39,683 nt of DNA from JAGNRR01 sp964389575 (GTDB lineage: Bacteria; Bacteroidota; Bacteroidia; Chitinophagales; Chitinophagaceae), in assembly GCA_964389575.1 (NCBI GenBank), contig CAYMFF010000019.1, forward strand, positions 1-39,683, written 5' to 3'. Positions 24,633 to 32,229 of this stretch are shown one piece after another. The position numbers and the translations under genes are program-made. The notes beneath the pieces are model-generated. The model saw only the letters and a program-made list of their open reading frames with translations, had not been told where the DNA came from and did not search any database. The stretch's first letter is position 1, and each line of letters starts with the position of its first letter.

Positions 24633-26684
24633 ATGAAAAATCATTTTTCTATCTTCATTACTACGCTACTATGTGTTTTTTCTTTTTCGGTTTTAGCCCA
24701 AGAAAATTTAAAGTCTTCTAAAATTTTATACGATACAGGCTTAGAAGAAATATATGATGTGCAGGAGTATAACGGAGGTTATATCGCGCTAGGTCACAAG
24801 GGTGATGAAGCCACTACTAAAAAACTATGGCTTATTAAGTTTGATAAAGAACTTCATGTCATTGGATCAAAGGTGGTGTATAATCAAGCCTTGGTTTCAC
24901 CGTTTCGTTTACGGAAATTAACTAATGGTAATGTATTGGTTTTAGCACAAGACGTATCTGCTGCATTGCAGCGTTCGGTATTGTTTTGTTTGCATCCTGA
25001 AGGAGCCTTGAGCTGGTCCAAGAATTTTTCGGCAGATGTAAATATTGAATTAAGTGATATGGCCGTTGGGCCCAAGCAGGAGGTTTATTTATATGGTGCT
25101 AAGAAGCACATAATAAACACCTATCCAAATAATGATAAAGCCTTACTGATCAAAATTGATCAACAAGGAAACCAACTTTGGCAGAAAGAAATTGCAATGG
25201 GAAGTGTAGAGTTAAAAACAAAACAATTGCTGTTAGATAAAAATAAGGAGTTGGTGCTAACGGGAACACTTGTAGATGTAGAGCCTGCTAAATCGCAGCA
25301 ACAGACTATTGAATTTACTAAAGAAGTGGAAGATTTTTCTTTTGTGGCCGATACAACTTATGTTGAAAACGCGGTGACCGGCGAATTAGAAATGCACATT
25401 TATCCGAAGGGTCAGAAAAGTGAACAGGCAAAAATGGTTGAGGTAAAAAATAGAATCAATGCCCTAGGAAATCACTATGCCAAAATAATCAATGATTATA
25501 AAACGGGTAAGCCAGGCTTACATTTATTTCCTGCAAAGGATAAAACAGTTTTTGACACCATCTATGTAGAAGACCCAGTCAAGGGCGAATTAACAATGAC
25601 TATTATAGAGCGGAAAGAAACAAAAGCTGAAAAAGGAAAAATTGTCAAAACCAATTTAGAAAAAGACCGAAGAAAGACGAATGGTAATATCAGTTTTTAT
25701 TCAATGAAAGTTTCTTTGATTGGAGAGGTGCTTGCAAAAAATGCCATTAATCGTTATGCTGATTATTCTTTTTCAAATGGAGTGATTGAAAATGATGCGG
25801 GATATTTATTTCTGTTGCAATCGGCAAATTATTTTGGCGATGGTATGATTTTACAGACGGATAAAAATTTACAAACCATAAACCGATACGCATTAAGCGG
25901 TGCTCCCATTTTATATTCTGGTATTTTCCAACAAGAAAATCATTATGTAGTTGGGGGCGTATTTTCTAATACGTTAAAAGACTATTCGCCAGGTTTTATT
26001 TTCTTAGATAGAGATTTTAAAGTATTGCAAGCCAAAAGTAGTAAGAGTTTATTCTCGCATTTCTTTATCAGTAATATTGCCCCTATGAAGGATAACAGCT
26101 TCATGCTCAGTGGAATTGGCTATGAACATAACCAACCATCGGATATATATTTTATGCCATTTACCACAGACGGCAAATCCGCTTGTGATTTAGAGTATTA
26201 CAGTTTAAAAACAAAAACACCAACCGAACCCACTTCGTATGATCTCATAACTCAAGTGACTAATATTAATCAGGTGAAAATCGAGAATGCGCAATTTGCA
26301 TTAGCTGATGAAAATAAATTTACATCAGGTAATGTATGTACCACACCTGATCAACACCCAGTGGACAATAAAGAAAATGGTTCATGGAATCAATGGAACA
26401 ATAAAAATGCTGATGCATTTACTTTGAAAATACCATCGGATTGGATACAGGTTTCACCGAATCCAAGCAAAGGTTTATTCACCGTTCAGTATGATGGCAT
26501 GCAAAACGAAAATGGCCTGAAAGTGATTGTGACAGATATTCGAGGGAGAACGGTTTATAATCGTTTCTTGCAAAATCAAGATGTGTTTCAATTGAACTTG
26601 AGCAAATTGGGCCCCGGTATTTACAACCTTCAAATTCATGACGGCTCTAAAAGTCAGACAAAAAAGATAACGGTTATGAAGTAG
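24633..26684 (+). CDS. secreted T9SS type A cargo protein of unknown function
   Basis: 683 residues. Signal peptide MKNHFSIFITTLLCVFSFSVLAQ; an N-terminal region of repeated beta-strand segments reminiscent of propeller blades (YNGGYIALGHKG, TNGNVLVLAQD, NKELVLTGTL); a middle hydrophilic segment with an internal duplication (DTTYVENAVTGELEMHI at about 236 and DTIYVEDPVKGELTMTI at about 305); and more blade-like strands. A type A sorting domain follows from about 605 (IQVSPNPSKGLFTVQY, GPGIYNLQIHDG, ending KKITVMK). It should be exported by the type IX system and attached at or released from the surface. The function of the mature part is not recognised. Its stop is 1 bp from the convergent gene. 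Confidence 0.8.
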   Translation: MKNHFSIFITTLLCVFSFSVLAQENLKSSKILYDTGLEEIYDVQEYNGGYIALGHKGDEATTKKLWLIKFDKELHVIGSKVVYNQALVSPFRLRKLTNGNVLVLAQDVSAALQRSVLFCLHPEGALSWSKNFSADVNIELSDMAVGPKQEVYLYGAKKHIINTYPNNDKALLIKIDQQGNQLWQKEIAMGSVELKTKQLLLDKNKELVLTGTLVDVEPAKSQQQTIEFTKEVEDFSFVADTTYVENAVTGELEMHIYPKGQKSEQAKMVEVKNRINALGNHYAKIINDYKTGKPGLHLFPAKDKTVFDTIYVEDPVKGELTMTIIERKETKAEKGKIVKTNLEKDRRKTNGNISFYSMKVSLIGEVLAKNAINRYADYSFSNGVIENDAGYLFLLQSANYFGDGMILQTDKNLQTINRYALSGAPILYSGIFQQENHYVVGGVFSNTLKDYSPGFIFLDRDFKVLQAKSSKSLFSHFFISNIAPMKDNSFMLSGIGYEHNQPSDIYFMPFTTDGKSACDLEYYSLKTKTPTEPTSYDLITQVTNINQVKIENAQFALADENKFTSGNVCTTPDQHPVDNKENGSWNQWNNKNADAFTLKIPSDWIQVSPNPSKGLFTVQYDGMQNENGLKVIVTDIRGRTVYNRFLQNQDVFQLNLSKLGPGIYNLQIHDGSKSQTKKITVMK

Positions 26685-26685
26685 T

Positions 26686-28479
26686 TTAGTCTATAAGAAT
26701 TTTTGTTGGGCTCAACGTTTTATTCGGAACTTCGAAATGAATAATATAAATTCCTTTGCTGAAGTGTTGGATATTATCTATTGAGAATTTGTTATAACCC
26801 TTATCTAATTTAATTTGATTTTCTTTTACAAGCTGACCATTTAGCGTGTAAAGTTTAAAACTGCCAATGGAAGCCTTGGAAGAATAAAAGATCGTTTCAA
26901 TTTTACCGTTATTTAAATAATATGAAGCTTCCTGCGAAAAGTCATCTCGGTTTACTTTGATTATTTCGCTAGAAGAAGCTTGATGGTCCAAGTCTATCTG
27001 ACGTAATTTATAGTAGTTTGTTCCAGATAAAGGCTGACGATCTAAGAATGTATAAAGCTGTTCTTCCACAGAATTTATTTGACCATTTATACTACCAATA
27101 TCTTCGAAATTTAAACCATCCCTGCTTCTTTCAATAATAAAGTGACTATTGTTTTGTTCGCTGGCCGTTGCCCAATTTAATTCATTGGCACCTTGCAAGG
27201 CAACACCTTGAAATGATAAAAGATCTACGGGTAGCACGGAGCAGGGTGCTGTAATCGTTACAGAGTCGGTTAGTATGCATCCTTTCGTATCCGTAAGTGT
27301 AAAATTATAAGTGCCTTGTGTGAGTCCCGTAATATTTATTGGGCTAGTCATACTCGTGTCAGTTAAGTCTCCACCTATGATAAATGTTGGTGTGCCATCT
27401 ATCACTGTAATCGTAGCTGTACCCGATGAGTCTGTACAATTACCATTTGTGCTACTAATGGTTGGCGGTGTGGGGAAGCCAATCTCCATCCAAGTCCAAC
27501 CAGCGGCGGGTAAAGAATTTGTTCTTGTGTCACCATCATTGTCTGTATCAAAAGCTACATCGGTTAAGCCAAGGTAGTACGTGATTTTATTAATTGGCGT
27601 ACCCACAGTCAAACCTAAATCAGTAACGCCATTTATGGTTTGATTATCATCTGTTCCACCATTTCCTGCATCTGGATTTGTGCCAACAGCCTCTGGTCCA
27701 TCTAGTATGGTTGCATTAAAATCATCAATGGTCCAAAGTCCTGGACGTAAAAAACCTCCTTGAGTACCTGCATCGGTAAGACCTGTAATGAATTCACTAA
27801 TGCTAACGCCATTGGGTAAAGGATTATTGGTAGCGCCTGCTGCATTTACAACGGTGCCGGTACTATCAAAATAGGTACTAGCCGAAACATCACTATAATT
27901 GATATTTTTATAGGTTCCGATTAAAGCCTCTTCTGCGGCCGTAAGATTATCGTTTATAGAAACTAATGTCCATTCATAAGCTTCTGAACTTCCATTAGTA
28001 GATGTATGTCTTAAATTGAAAAGAGAAGGGCAGATGCTGGTAGGTAGATCTCCCAAGAAAGTGAGCTCTACTTTTATATAAGCAAAATCATTTGGTGCAC
28101 TTTGTTGATCATTAATTGAATAATCGCTTCGCCAGGAGCCAGAACTTGTCGTGGCATAATCGCCTTCAACTTGTGTCCAAGAATTTCCTGCATTGGTAAC
28201 TCTCGTAATTGCTACCGTAATATCATTTATGGCATCGCCACTGTTTTCGGAATAGACAAATGCATTGGGGCCATTACAAATAGCCGCTCCTTTATTTAGG
28301 ATGTCAAAACTTTGCATCCAATTAGGTGCAGTAGTATTAACTAAGGTTGTTGTAGCTGTTGGAAAACCCGGCATGCCTGCTTCGTTAAACTCAACTCGCG
28401 TAAACCAAGCTTGAGCATCAACCAAAGTAGGGGATAGGAGGAATGCTAGCAGAAAGTAGTAGGTAATTTTTTTCATCAT
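26686..28479 (-). CDS. secreted T9SS type A cargo protein with SprB-like repeat
   Basis: 597 residues. Signal peptide MMKKITYYFLLAFLLSPTLVDAQ (start 28479 or the adjacent ATG at 28476). The first 330 residues are a Thr/Asn/Gly-rich extracellular domain not recognised. Then an SprB-like repeat at about 337-412 (ITGLTQGTYNFTLTDTKGC), and the common segment LPVDLLSFQGVALQGANELNWATASE from about 418 (FNIII-like linker, with SHFIIERSRDGLNFEDIG). A type A sorting domain closes the protein (GSFKLYTLNGQLVKE ... GIYIIHFEV ... KILID). Surface or released protein. TAACTTAG, one mismatch from the -7 box, ends 3 nt before the ATG pair. Confidence 0.82.
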   Translation of the reverse strand: MMKKITYYFLLAFLLSPTLVDAQAWFTRVEFNEAGMPGFPTATTTLVNTTAPNWMQSFDILNKGAAICNGPNAFVYSENSGDAINDITVAITRVTNAGNSWTQVEGDYATTSSGSWRSDYSINDQQSAPNDFAYIKVELTFLGDLPTSICPSLFNLRHTSTNGSSEAYEWTLVSINDNLTAAEEALIGTYKNINYSDVSASTYFDSTGTVVNAAGATNNPLPNGVSISEFITGLTDAGTQGGFLRPGLWTIDDFNATILDGPEAVGTNPDAGNGGTDDNQTINGVTDLGLTVGTPINKITYYLGLTDVAFDTDNDGDTRTNSLPAAGWTWMEIGFPTPPTISSTNGNCTDSSGTATITVIDGTPTFIIGGDLTDTSMTSPINITGLTQGTYNFTLTDTKGCILTDSVTITAPCSVLPVDLLSFQGVALQGANELNWATASEQNNSHFIIERSRDGLNFEDIGSINGQINSVEEQLYTFLDRQPLSGTNYYKLRQIDLDHQASSSEIIKVNRDDFSQEASYYLNNGKIETIFYSSKASIGSFKLYTLNGQLVKENQIKLDKGYNKFSIDNIQHFSKGIYIIHFEVPNKTLSPTKILID

Positions 28480-28691
28480 GTACTAAGTTATTTCAAAATG
28501 ATTGTGCCGCTATTATTTATGTAGGAATAATATGAGGCACAAGCGATGTGTTTTTTCAGTAAGTATAGTGCAATAATTACGCCAAAGAGGTTGAAAAAAC
28601 ATCAAGCACTTTTTTAAAGTTAAATAACTTTAGGTTGCAAGTACTTTTTTCAACTTAAACAGCTGTTAAGAGTTATGAAAGAAGAATAAGA
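28480..28691. promoter_or_regulatory. palindrome-rich intergenic region
   Basis: 212 bp with no credible gene. It holds a perfect palindrome TAAAGTTA-AA-TAACTTTA (28615-28632), flanked by inverted GTTGAAAAAA (28590-28599) / TTTTTTCAAC (28645-28654). There is also a direct repeat CAAG[C/T]ACTTTTTT (28603-28615, 28638-28650) and CAGCTG inside CTTAAACAGCTGTTAAG (about 28654-28670). It may end pyrE transcription and/or bind a regulator for the secreted gene; neither is proven. Confidence 0.4.
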
Positions 28692-29321
28692 TTATTTACC
28701 CCATGCGCTAGGATTCTCTCTCCAAGTTTGAAGAACTTCCATATCACTTGCTTGAATTACTTTTTGTTCCAAAGCACTTTCTAAAAGTGCATTGTAATTA
28801 CTCAGGCTATTTACCGGTATATTTTCTTTCTCAAAAAGCTCTTTCGAAACATTAAAGCCATAAGTGAAAACAGAACATAGGCCTTCAATTTTTGCTCCGG
28901 CCTCACGAAGTGCTACTATGGCTTCCATGCTACTTTTACCAGTGGATATTAAATCTTCAATAACCAGTACCTTTTTACCTTCTTCAAGATGACCTTCAAT
29001 TTGATTACCCATGCCATGCGCTTTCGGTTTTGAACGCACATATATGAATGGCATTTTCAATAAATCGGCGACCAAGGCGCCATGAGGAATCCCTGCGGTA
29101 GCTACACCTGCAATTACCTCGGCATCAGGAAATTCAGTGAAGACCATATTGGATAATTCGCTTTTTATAAAATCTCTGATATTTGGATAAGAAAGTGTTT
29201 TTCTATTATCGCAGTAAATTGGACTTTTCCAACCACTGGCCCATGTGAATGGATTATTGGGTTGTAATTTTACAGCCTTACTTTGTAATAATTTTTCAGC
29301 GATTCGTTGTTCTCTTTGCAC
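28692..29321 (-). CDS. pyrE: orotate phosphoribosyltransferase
   Basis: Converts orotate and PRPP to orotidine 5'-phosphate in de novo pyrimidine synthesis. 209 residues, full length. Signatures: LQPNNPFTWASGWKSPIYCDNR (19-40), the flexible loop RSKPKAHGMGNQIEG (96-110), and the PRPP-binding motif VLVIEDLISTGKS (118-130). The start codon is GTG (29319-29321); no ATG precedes LLQSKAVKLQ, and the family begins at about this point. A perfect -7 box TAGGTTTG (29326-29333) ends 4 nt before the GTG. Divergent from the Nudix gene, whose ATG is only 29 bp away. Confidence 0.94.
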   Translation of the reverse strand: MQREQRIAEKLLQSKAVKLQPNNPFTWASGWKSPIYCDNRKTLSYPNIRDFIKSELSNMVFTEFPDAEVIAGVATAGIPHGALVADLLKMPFIYVRSKPKAHGMGNQIEGHLEEGKKVLVIEDLISTGKSSMEAIVALREAGAKIEGLCSVFTYGFNVSKELFEKENIPVNSLSNYNALLESALEQKVIQASDMEVLQTWRENPSAWGK

Positions 29322-29325
29322 AGCG

Positions 29326-29333
29326 CAAACCTA
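29326..29333 (-). promoter_or_regulatory. -7 box TAGGTTTG of pyrE
   Basis: Minus-strand TAGGTTTG, then CGCT, then the GTG start of pyrE. A TTG lies only 12 bp upstream, so the -33 element is unclear. The whole promoter would overlap the start of the divergent Nudix gene. Confidence 0.5.
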
Positions 29334-29350
29334 AAAGTATAATTCCAAAA

Positions 29351-29968
29351 ATGATAAATAATGTTCGGATATATTATAAAGAAAAATGCATCTTCCTTAC
29401 CGAAGATGCCAATTCGCTGGTCCGAAATAATAAAATATCCAATGCTTGGATCTTTCGTCGAAGTGATAAATCAGTAGACGATTTATTCCGAACATTTATA
29501 GAAACAGATTTTCAGACCATGATGCTTCAATTTAATGTTTCTAAATTACTGGAGGCGTTTAAAAGTCGATTTACACTGATTAAAGCCGGTGGCGGTTTAG
29601 TTTGGAACGAGAGAGAGGAATTATTGTTGATTGAACGATTGGGTAAATGGGATTTACCGAAAGGCAAATTGGATCCAGGCGAAACCATGGCAGCCTGTGC
29701 CCAACGAGAGGTAGAAGAAGAAACAGGAATTCAGGACTTAAGTTTAGCTGATTTTTTGAAATCGACTTATCATATCTATTGGGCTGATAATCAATGGATT
29801 TTAAAACAAACGGATTGGTATAAAATGAAAGCCAGCCGTCAAAAGCTAACTCCACAAGCCGAAGAAGGTATCACGCAAACTAAATGGGTTAGTAAAAGCG
29901 AGTTAACTAATTATTTATCAAAGACTTATCCTAATATTATTGATTTGCTAGAAACCTATAGGATGTAG
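29351..29968 (+). CDS. Nudix hydrolase
   Basis: 205 residues. The Nudix box is complete: G105-x5-E111-x7-R119-E120-V-E-E123-E124-x-G126-I127 (GX5EX7REUXEEXGU), which binds the divalent metal and the diphosphate of a nucleoside-diphosphate-linked substrate. Ahead of it sits an N-terminal domain of about 70 residues (MINNVRIYYKEKCIFLTED ... TMMLQFNVSKLLEAF) seen in some Bacteroidota Nudix proteins. The substrate is unknown. Start at ATG 29351; the open frame extends to 29249 but that part overlaps pyrE. Ends at TAG 29966-29968, directly before a hairpin that runs into the N gap. Confidence 0.88.
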   Translation: MINNVRIYYKEKCIFLTEDANSLVRNNKISNAWIFRRSDKSVDDLFRTFIETDFQTMMLQFNVSKLLEAFKSRFTLIKAGGGLVWNEREELLLIERLGKWDLPKGKLDPGETMAACAQREVEEETGIQDLSLADFLKSTYHIYWADNQWILKQTDWYKMKASRQKLTPQAEEGITQTKWVSKSELTNYLSKTYPNIIDLLETYRM

Positions 29969-29990
29969 AAAACCCTCCTTGAAAGGAGGG
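29969..29990 (+). terminator. terminator hairpin after the Nudix gene (truncated by gap)
   Basis: AAAACCCTCCTT followed by GA and AAGGAGGG: the rising arm and most of the falling arm of a hairpin starting right after the Nudix stop. The T-rich end is lost in the gap; the intact form is at 30251-30276. Confidence 0.6.
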
Positions 29991-30090
29991 NNNNNNNNNN
30001 NNNNNNNNNNNNNNNNNNNNNNNNNNNNNNNNNNNNNNNNNNNNNNNNNNNNNNNNNNNNNNNNNNNNNNNNNNNNNNNNNNNNNNNNNN
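29991..30090. other. assembly gap (100 N)
   Basis: Exactly 100 N, the usual fixed-length scaffold gap of unknown real size. The left flank ends GGAGGG and the right flank begins GAGGG. Joining them through this overlap would rebuild the same hairpin found intact in copy B, so the true gap may be near zero, or it may hide more copies. Confidence 0.95.
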
Positions 30091-30233
30091 GAGGGTTTCT
30101 AATTTTGAAAAAGTCACATAAATAACCTACTGCAAACAAAGATGGAGATAATTAGAATATCTAAAAGCTCATTTTGAGTAATTGGTAGTTTGGATTAGAA
30201 TTTGGCATATTTAGGTTATTCATTATCTTTTAA

Positions 30234-30383
30234 GAACCTACAGGACGTAGAAAACCCTCCTTAAAAGGAGGGTTTTCTAATTTTGAAAAAGTCACATAAA
30301 TAACCTACTGCGAACAAAGATGGAGATATTTAGAATATCTAAAAGCTCATTTTGAGTAATTGGCGGTTTGGGTTAGAATTTGG
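30234..30383 (+). repeat. repeat copy B with intact hairpin
   Basis: Starts with CCTACAGGACGTAG, a degenerate copy of the Nudix 3' end, then the hairpin AAAACCCTCCTT / AAGGAGGGTTTT at 30251-30276 (12-bp arms, effectively about 10 bp plus loop) followed by TTTTC, a good bidirectional terminator. It ends TTTGGGTTAGAATTTGG at 30367-30383, where it runs into the radC promoter. Between copies A and B lie about 28 unrelated AT-rich bases. No gene is visible in 29969-30400. Confidence 0.8.
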
Positions 30384-30391
30384 TAACTTTG
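30384..30391 (+). promoter_or_regulatory. -7 box TAACTTTG of radC
   Basis: TAACTTTG ends 9 nt before the TTG start of radC. It straddles the junction of a 21-bp tandem unit (TTTGG[G/A]TTAGAATTTG...), so the box and the start codon derive from the repeat. Confidence 0.5.
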
Positions 30392-30400
30392 GATTAGAAT

Positions 30401-31105
30401 TTGAAAAACGAGAAACAACATATCAGCATAAAAGACTGGAATCCAGAGGATATGCCACGTGAAAAGCTCATTGATAAGGGAGCTTCGGCCCTTACCAATG
30501 CTGAATTGTTAGCTATTTTAATTAATACAGGGACTCGCAATGCTTCTGCGCTTGATATAGCCAAAAAAGTCTTGTTGCAAGCGGGTCAGGATTTGCTTGG
30601 ATTTGAACAGTTAGGGCTAAACGAGCTTAAAAGTATCAAAGGATTGGGTCCTAAAAAAGCAGTTACTTTGTTGGCAGCCATAGAGTTAGGAAGAAGAGGT
30701 AAGTTAGCCAAAGCCTTAACCCGAAAAAAAGTAAGCTCCAGCCGAGAGGCTTTCGAAATTTTGGCACCTTTTTTCTCAGATCGCTCTCATGAACACTTTA
30801 TTGCGATATTTCTAGATCAGTCCAATAAATTACTATCTGTTGTTCCTATTAGTTCGGGAGGCCTAACTGCTACAGTTGTTGATCCACGATTAATTTTCAG
30901 AAAAGCATTGGAAGTAAAAAATACTACGCAGATTATTATATCTCACAATCATCCAAGTGGCAACGTCACACCGAGCCAAGCGGATAGAAAAATTACTCAA
31001 AAACTAATTGACGGTGCCAAGTTATTAGATTTCAAAATTGTAGATCATATCATTGTTGGTCATAATGAATACTACAGCTTCTCTGATGTGGGAGAATTTA
31101 TTTAA
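30401..31105 (+). CDS. radC: RadC family JAB/MPN domain protein
   Basis: 234 residues. N-terminal helix-hairpin-helix-like part (IKDWNPEDMPREKLIDKGASALTNAELLAIL; IKGLGPKKAVTLLAAIELGRR at 79-99) and C-terminal JAMM/MPN metalloprotease-like domain with E131, H182, H184 and D195 (SHNHPSGNVTPSQAD). The family was once thought to act in DNA repair; its actual role is unsettled. The TTG start at 30401 is the first possible start after the in-frame TAG at 30395-30397, and the only one before the conserved IKDW motif. Its last 8 bp overlap the end of the convergent UPF0173 gene. Confidence 0.92.
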   Translation: MKNEKQHISIKDWNPEDMPREKLIDKGASALTNAELLAILINTGTRNASALDIAKKVLLQAGQDLLGFEQLGLNELKSIKGLGPKKAVTLLAAIELGRRGKLAKALTRKKVSSSREAFEILAPFFSDRSHEHFIAIFLDQSNKLLSVVPISSGGLTATVVDPRLIFRKALEVKNTTQIIISHNHPSGNVTPSQADRKITQKLIDGAKLLDFKIVDHIIVGHNEYYSFSDVGEFI

Positions 31106-31781
31106 GATCTAGCTCGCTATTTATTTCAGGTAAGCTTAATTCAATACCTTTTTCTTTAAAAACGCTTCGAGCTTCCTCGTGATTAATTTCAATAAACCCA
31201 AACGTATCAAAGTGGACGCCAATTACTTTTTTAGTTTCGACCATTTGTGCTGCTCTTGATGCATCTGCAGCATCCATGGTAAAATTATTTCCGATAGGTA
31301 GTACGGCCCAATCAATTTTGGCCCAAGTAGGAATGAGTTGCATATCTAAGGTTAGTGCTGTATCTCCAGCGAAATAAACCGTTTGACTATCAAACCAAAT
31401 TATAAAGCCCATAGGATTTCCACCATACGTGCCATCAGGCAGGCCACTACTATGTTGTGCCACCACACATTTTACCGTGAAGTCTTCAAAGTCCCAACTG
31501 CCACCGGTATTCATGGGGTGGGTATTTTCGATTCCTTTTTTGTTCAACCATTCATGAATTTCCCAGGCACAAATAACTTTCGCACCCGTTCGTTTAGCAA
31601 TGGATACGCAATCTAAAATATGATCTGCATGACCATGTGATAGTAAAATATAGTCACAGTTTATGTTGTCGATATCGATATTTTCCACTTTGGGGTTTCC
31701 AGAAATAAATGGATCGAATAAAATTGTTTTGTTATTGGCTGTTAGCGAAAAACAAGCGTGTCCGTAATAGTGAAATTTCAT
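31098..31781 (-). CDS. UPF0173 family metal-dependent hydrolase
   Basis: 227 residues of the metallo-beta-lactamase fold, UPF0173 group. The metal-binding motif HGHADH is at 49-54; further ligands are QHSSG near 111 and AGDTALTLD near 141, and GVHFDTFG near 191 closes the site. Starts MKFHYYGHACFSL, as is typical; hence ATG 31781 rather than the in-frame ATG at 31805. The substrate is unknown. A near-match -7 box TACATTAG ends 4 nt before the ATG, inside an inverted repeat. It lies 52 bp after the DUF1801 gene, so it may have its own promoter as well as read-through. Confidence 0.9.
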   Translation of the reverse strand: MKFHYYGHACFSLTANNKTILFDPFISGNPKVENIDIDNINCDYILLSHGHADHILDCVSIAKRTGAKVICAWEIHEWLNKKGIENTHPMNTGGSWDFEDFTVKCVVAQHSSGLPDGTYGGNPMGFIIWFDSQTVYFAGDTALTLDMQLIPTWAKIDWAVLPIGNNFTMDAADASRAAQMVETKKVIGVHFDTFGFIEINHEEARSVFKEKGIELSLPEINSELDLK

Positions 31782-31787
31782 ATTGCT

Positions 31788-31806
31788 AATGTATGTAAAA
31801 TACATT
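31788..31806 (-). promoter_or_regulatory. inverted repeat overlapping the UPF0173 -7 box
   Basis: AATGTAT-N5-ATACATT, a perfect 7-bp inverted repeat. On the minus strand its right arm forms most of TACATTAG, a one-mismatch -7 box that is followed by CAAT and the ATG. Such placement would suit a repressor operator; no regulator is identified. Confidence 0.4.
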
Positions 31807-31833
31807 CTCTCTCAATAATACGATTAGAAAAAT

Positions 31834-32220
31834 CTAGTCACGTTTTTTCTTTTTATTCTTCACAAAAGTATACGGCTTTTCTTGGTCTAGGGTAATGGCT
31901 TCATCGAGTAAAAGTTTTAAAACACCTTTATCTATATCGCTCACCGATTCAAAAGTCAGTCCGCCAATCATAGCGCGGTCTTTAAAATTCAGTAACTCTT
32001 TAGATGGTAGCTCACGTCCTCTTACAAAAGCTAATTCTATTTCTTTATTTTTGACAAGATTTAGATAGCACACCCAGGTCTTACCATAAAAGAAAGGCAG
32101 GTTGAACTTCTTTTTAATCTCGATGTGAGAATATTGCATAATATCATCTTTCAAAGACTCGCATATGTTGATTAGATTATCATTCTCCAGTTGACCAATA
32201 AAATTTGCATACACTTCCAT
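31834..32220 (-). CDS. DUF1801 family protein
   Basis: 128 residues, small soluble protein of the DUF1801 (YdhG-like) fold: KKKFNLPFFYGKTWVCYLNLVKNKEIELAFVRGREL (about 36-71) is the typical core, and DRAMIGGLTFESVSDID follows. The C-terminus is strongly basic (KNKKKKRD). Biochemical role unknown. It starts 9 nt after the stop of the upstream DUF3857 gene, so it is probably in the same transcript. Confidence 0.8.
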   Translation of the reverse strand: MEVYANFIGQLENDNLINICESLKDDIMQYSHIEIKKKFNLPFFYGKTWVCYLNLVKNKEIELAFVRGRELPSKELLNFKDRAMIGGLTFESVSDIDKGVLKLLLDEAITLDQEKPYTFVKNKKKKRD

Positions 32221-32229
32221 TTTACTATT

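Larger units (their letters stand above)
29951..30205 (+). repeat. repeat copy A, interrupted by an assembly gap
   Basis: Begins in the last codons of the Nudix gene (GAAACCTATAGGATGTAG) and continues into the hairpin AAAACCCTCCTT-GA-AAGGAGGG, which is cut by the gap. After the gap it resumes with GAGGGTTTCTAATTTTG and ends in TTTGGATTAGAATTTGG (30189-30205). It matches copy B at about 95% over the shared part by eye. Both copies contain small palindromes (TTAGAATATCTAA, CTCATTTTGAG). Confidence 0.8.

Noticed and set aside
29249..29350. Longer N-terminus for the Nudix protein
   Set aside because: This part overlaps pyrE in antisense and looks like non-coding translation; the ATG at 29351 gives a normal start.
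29948..30139. Open frame on the minus strand spanning the first N gap
   Set aside because: It exists only because N is read as unknown residues; the flanks are repeat and terminator sequence.
29967..30276. CCTCCTT/AAGGAGG hairpins as ribosome-binding or anti-Shine-Dalgarno elements
   Set aside because: No start codon lies at a suitable distance, and the hairpins with T-tract fit terminators better.
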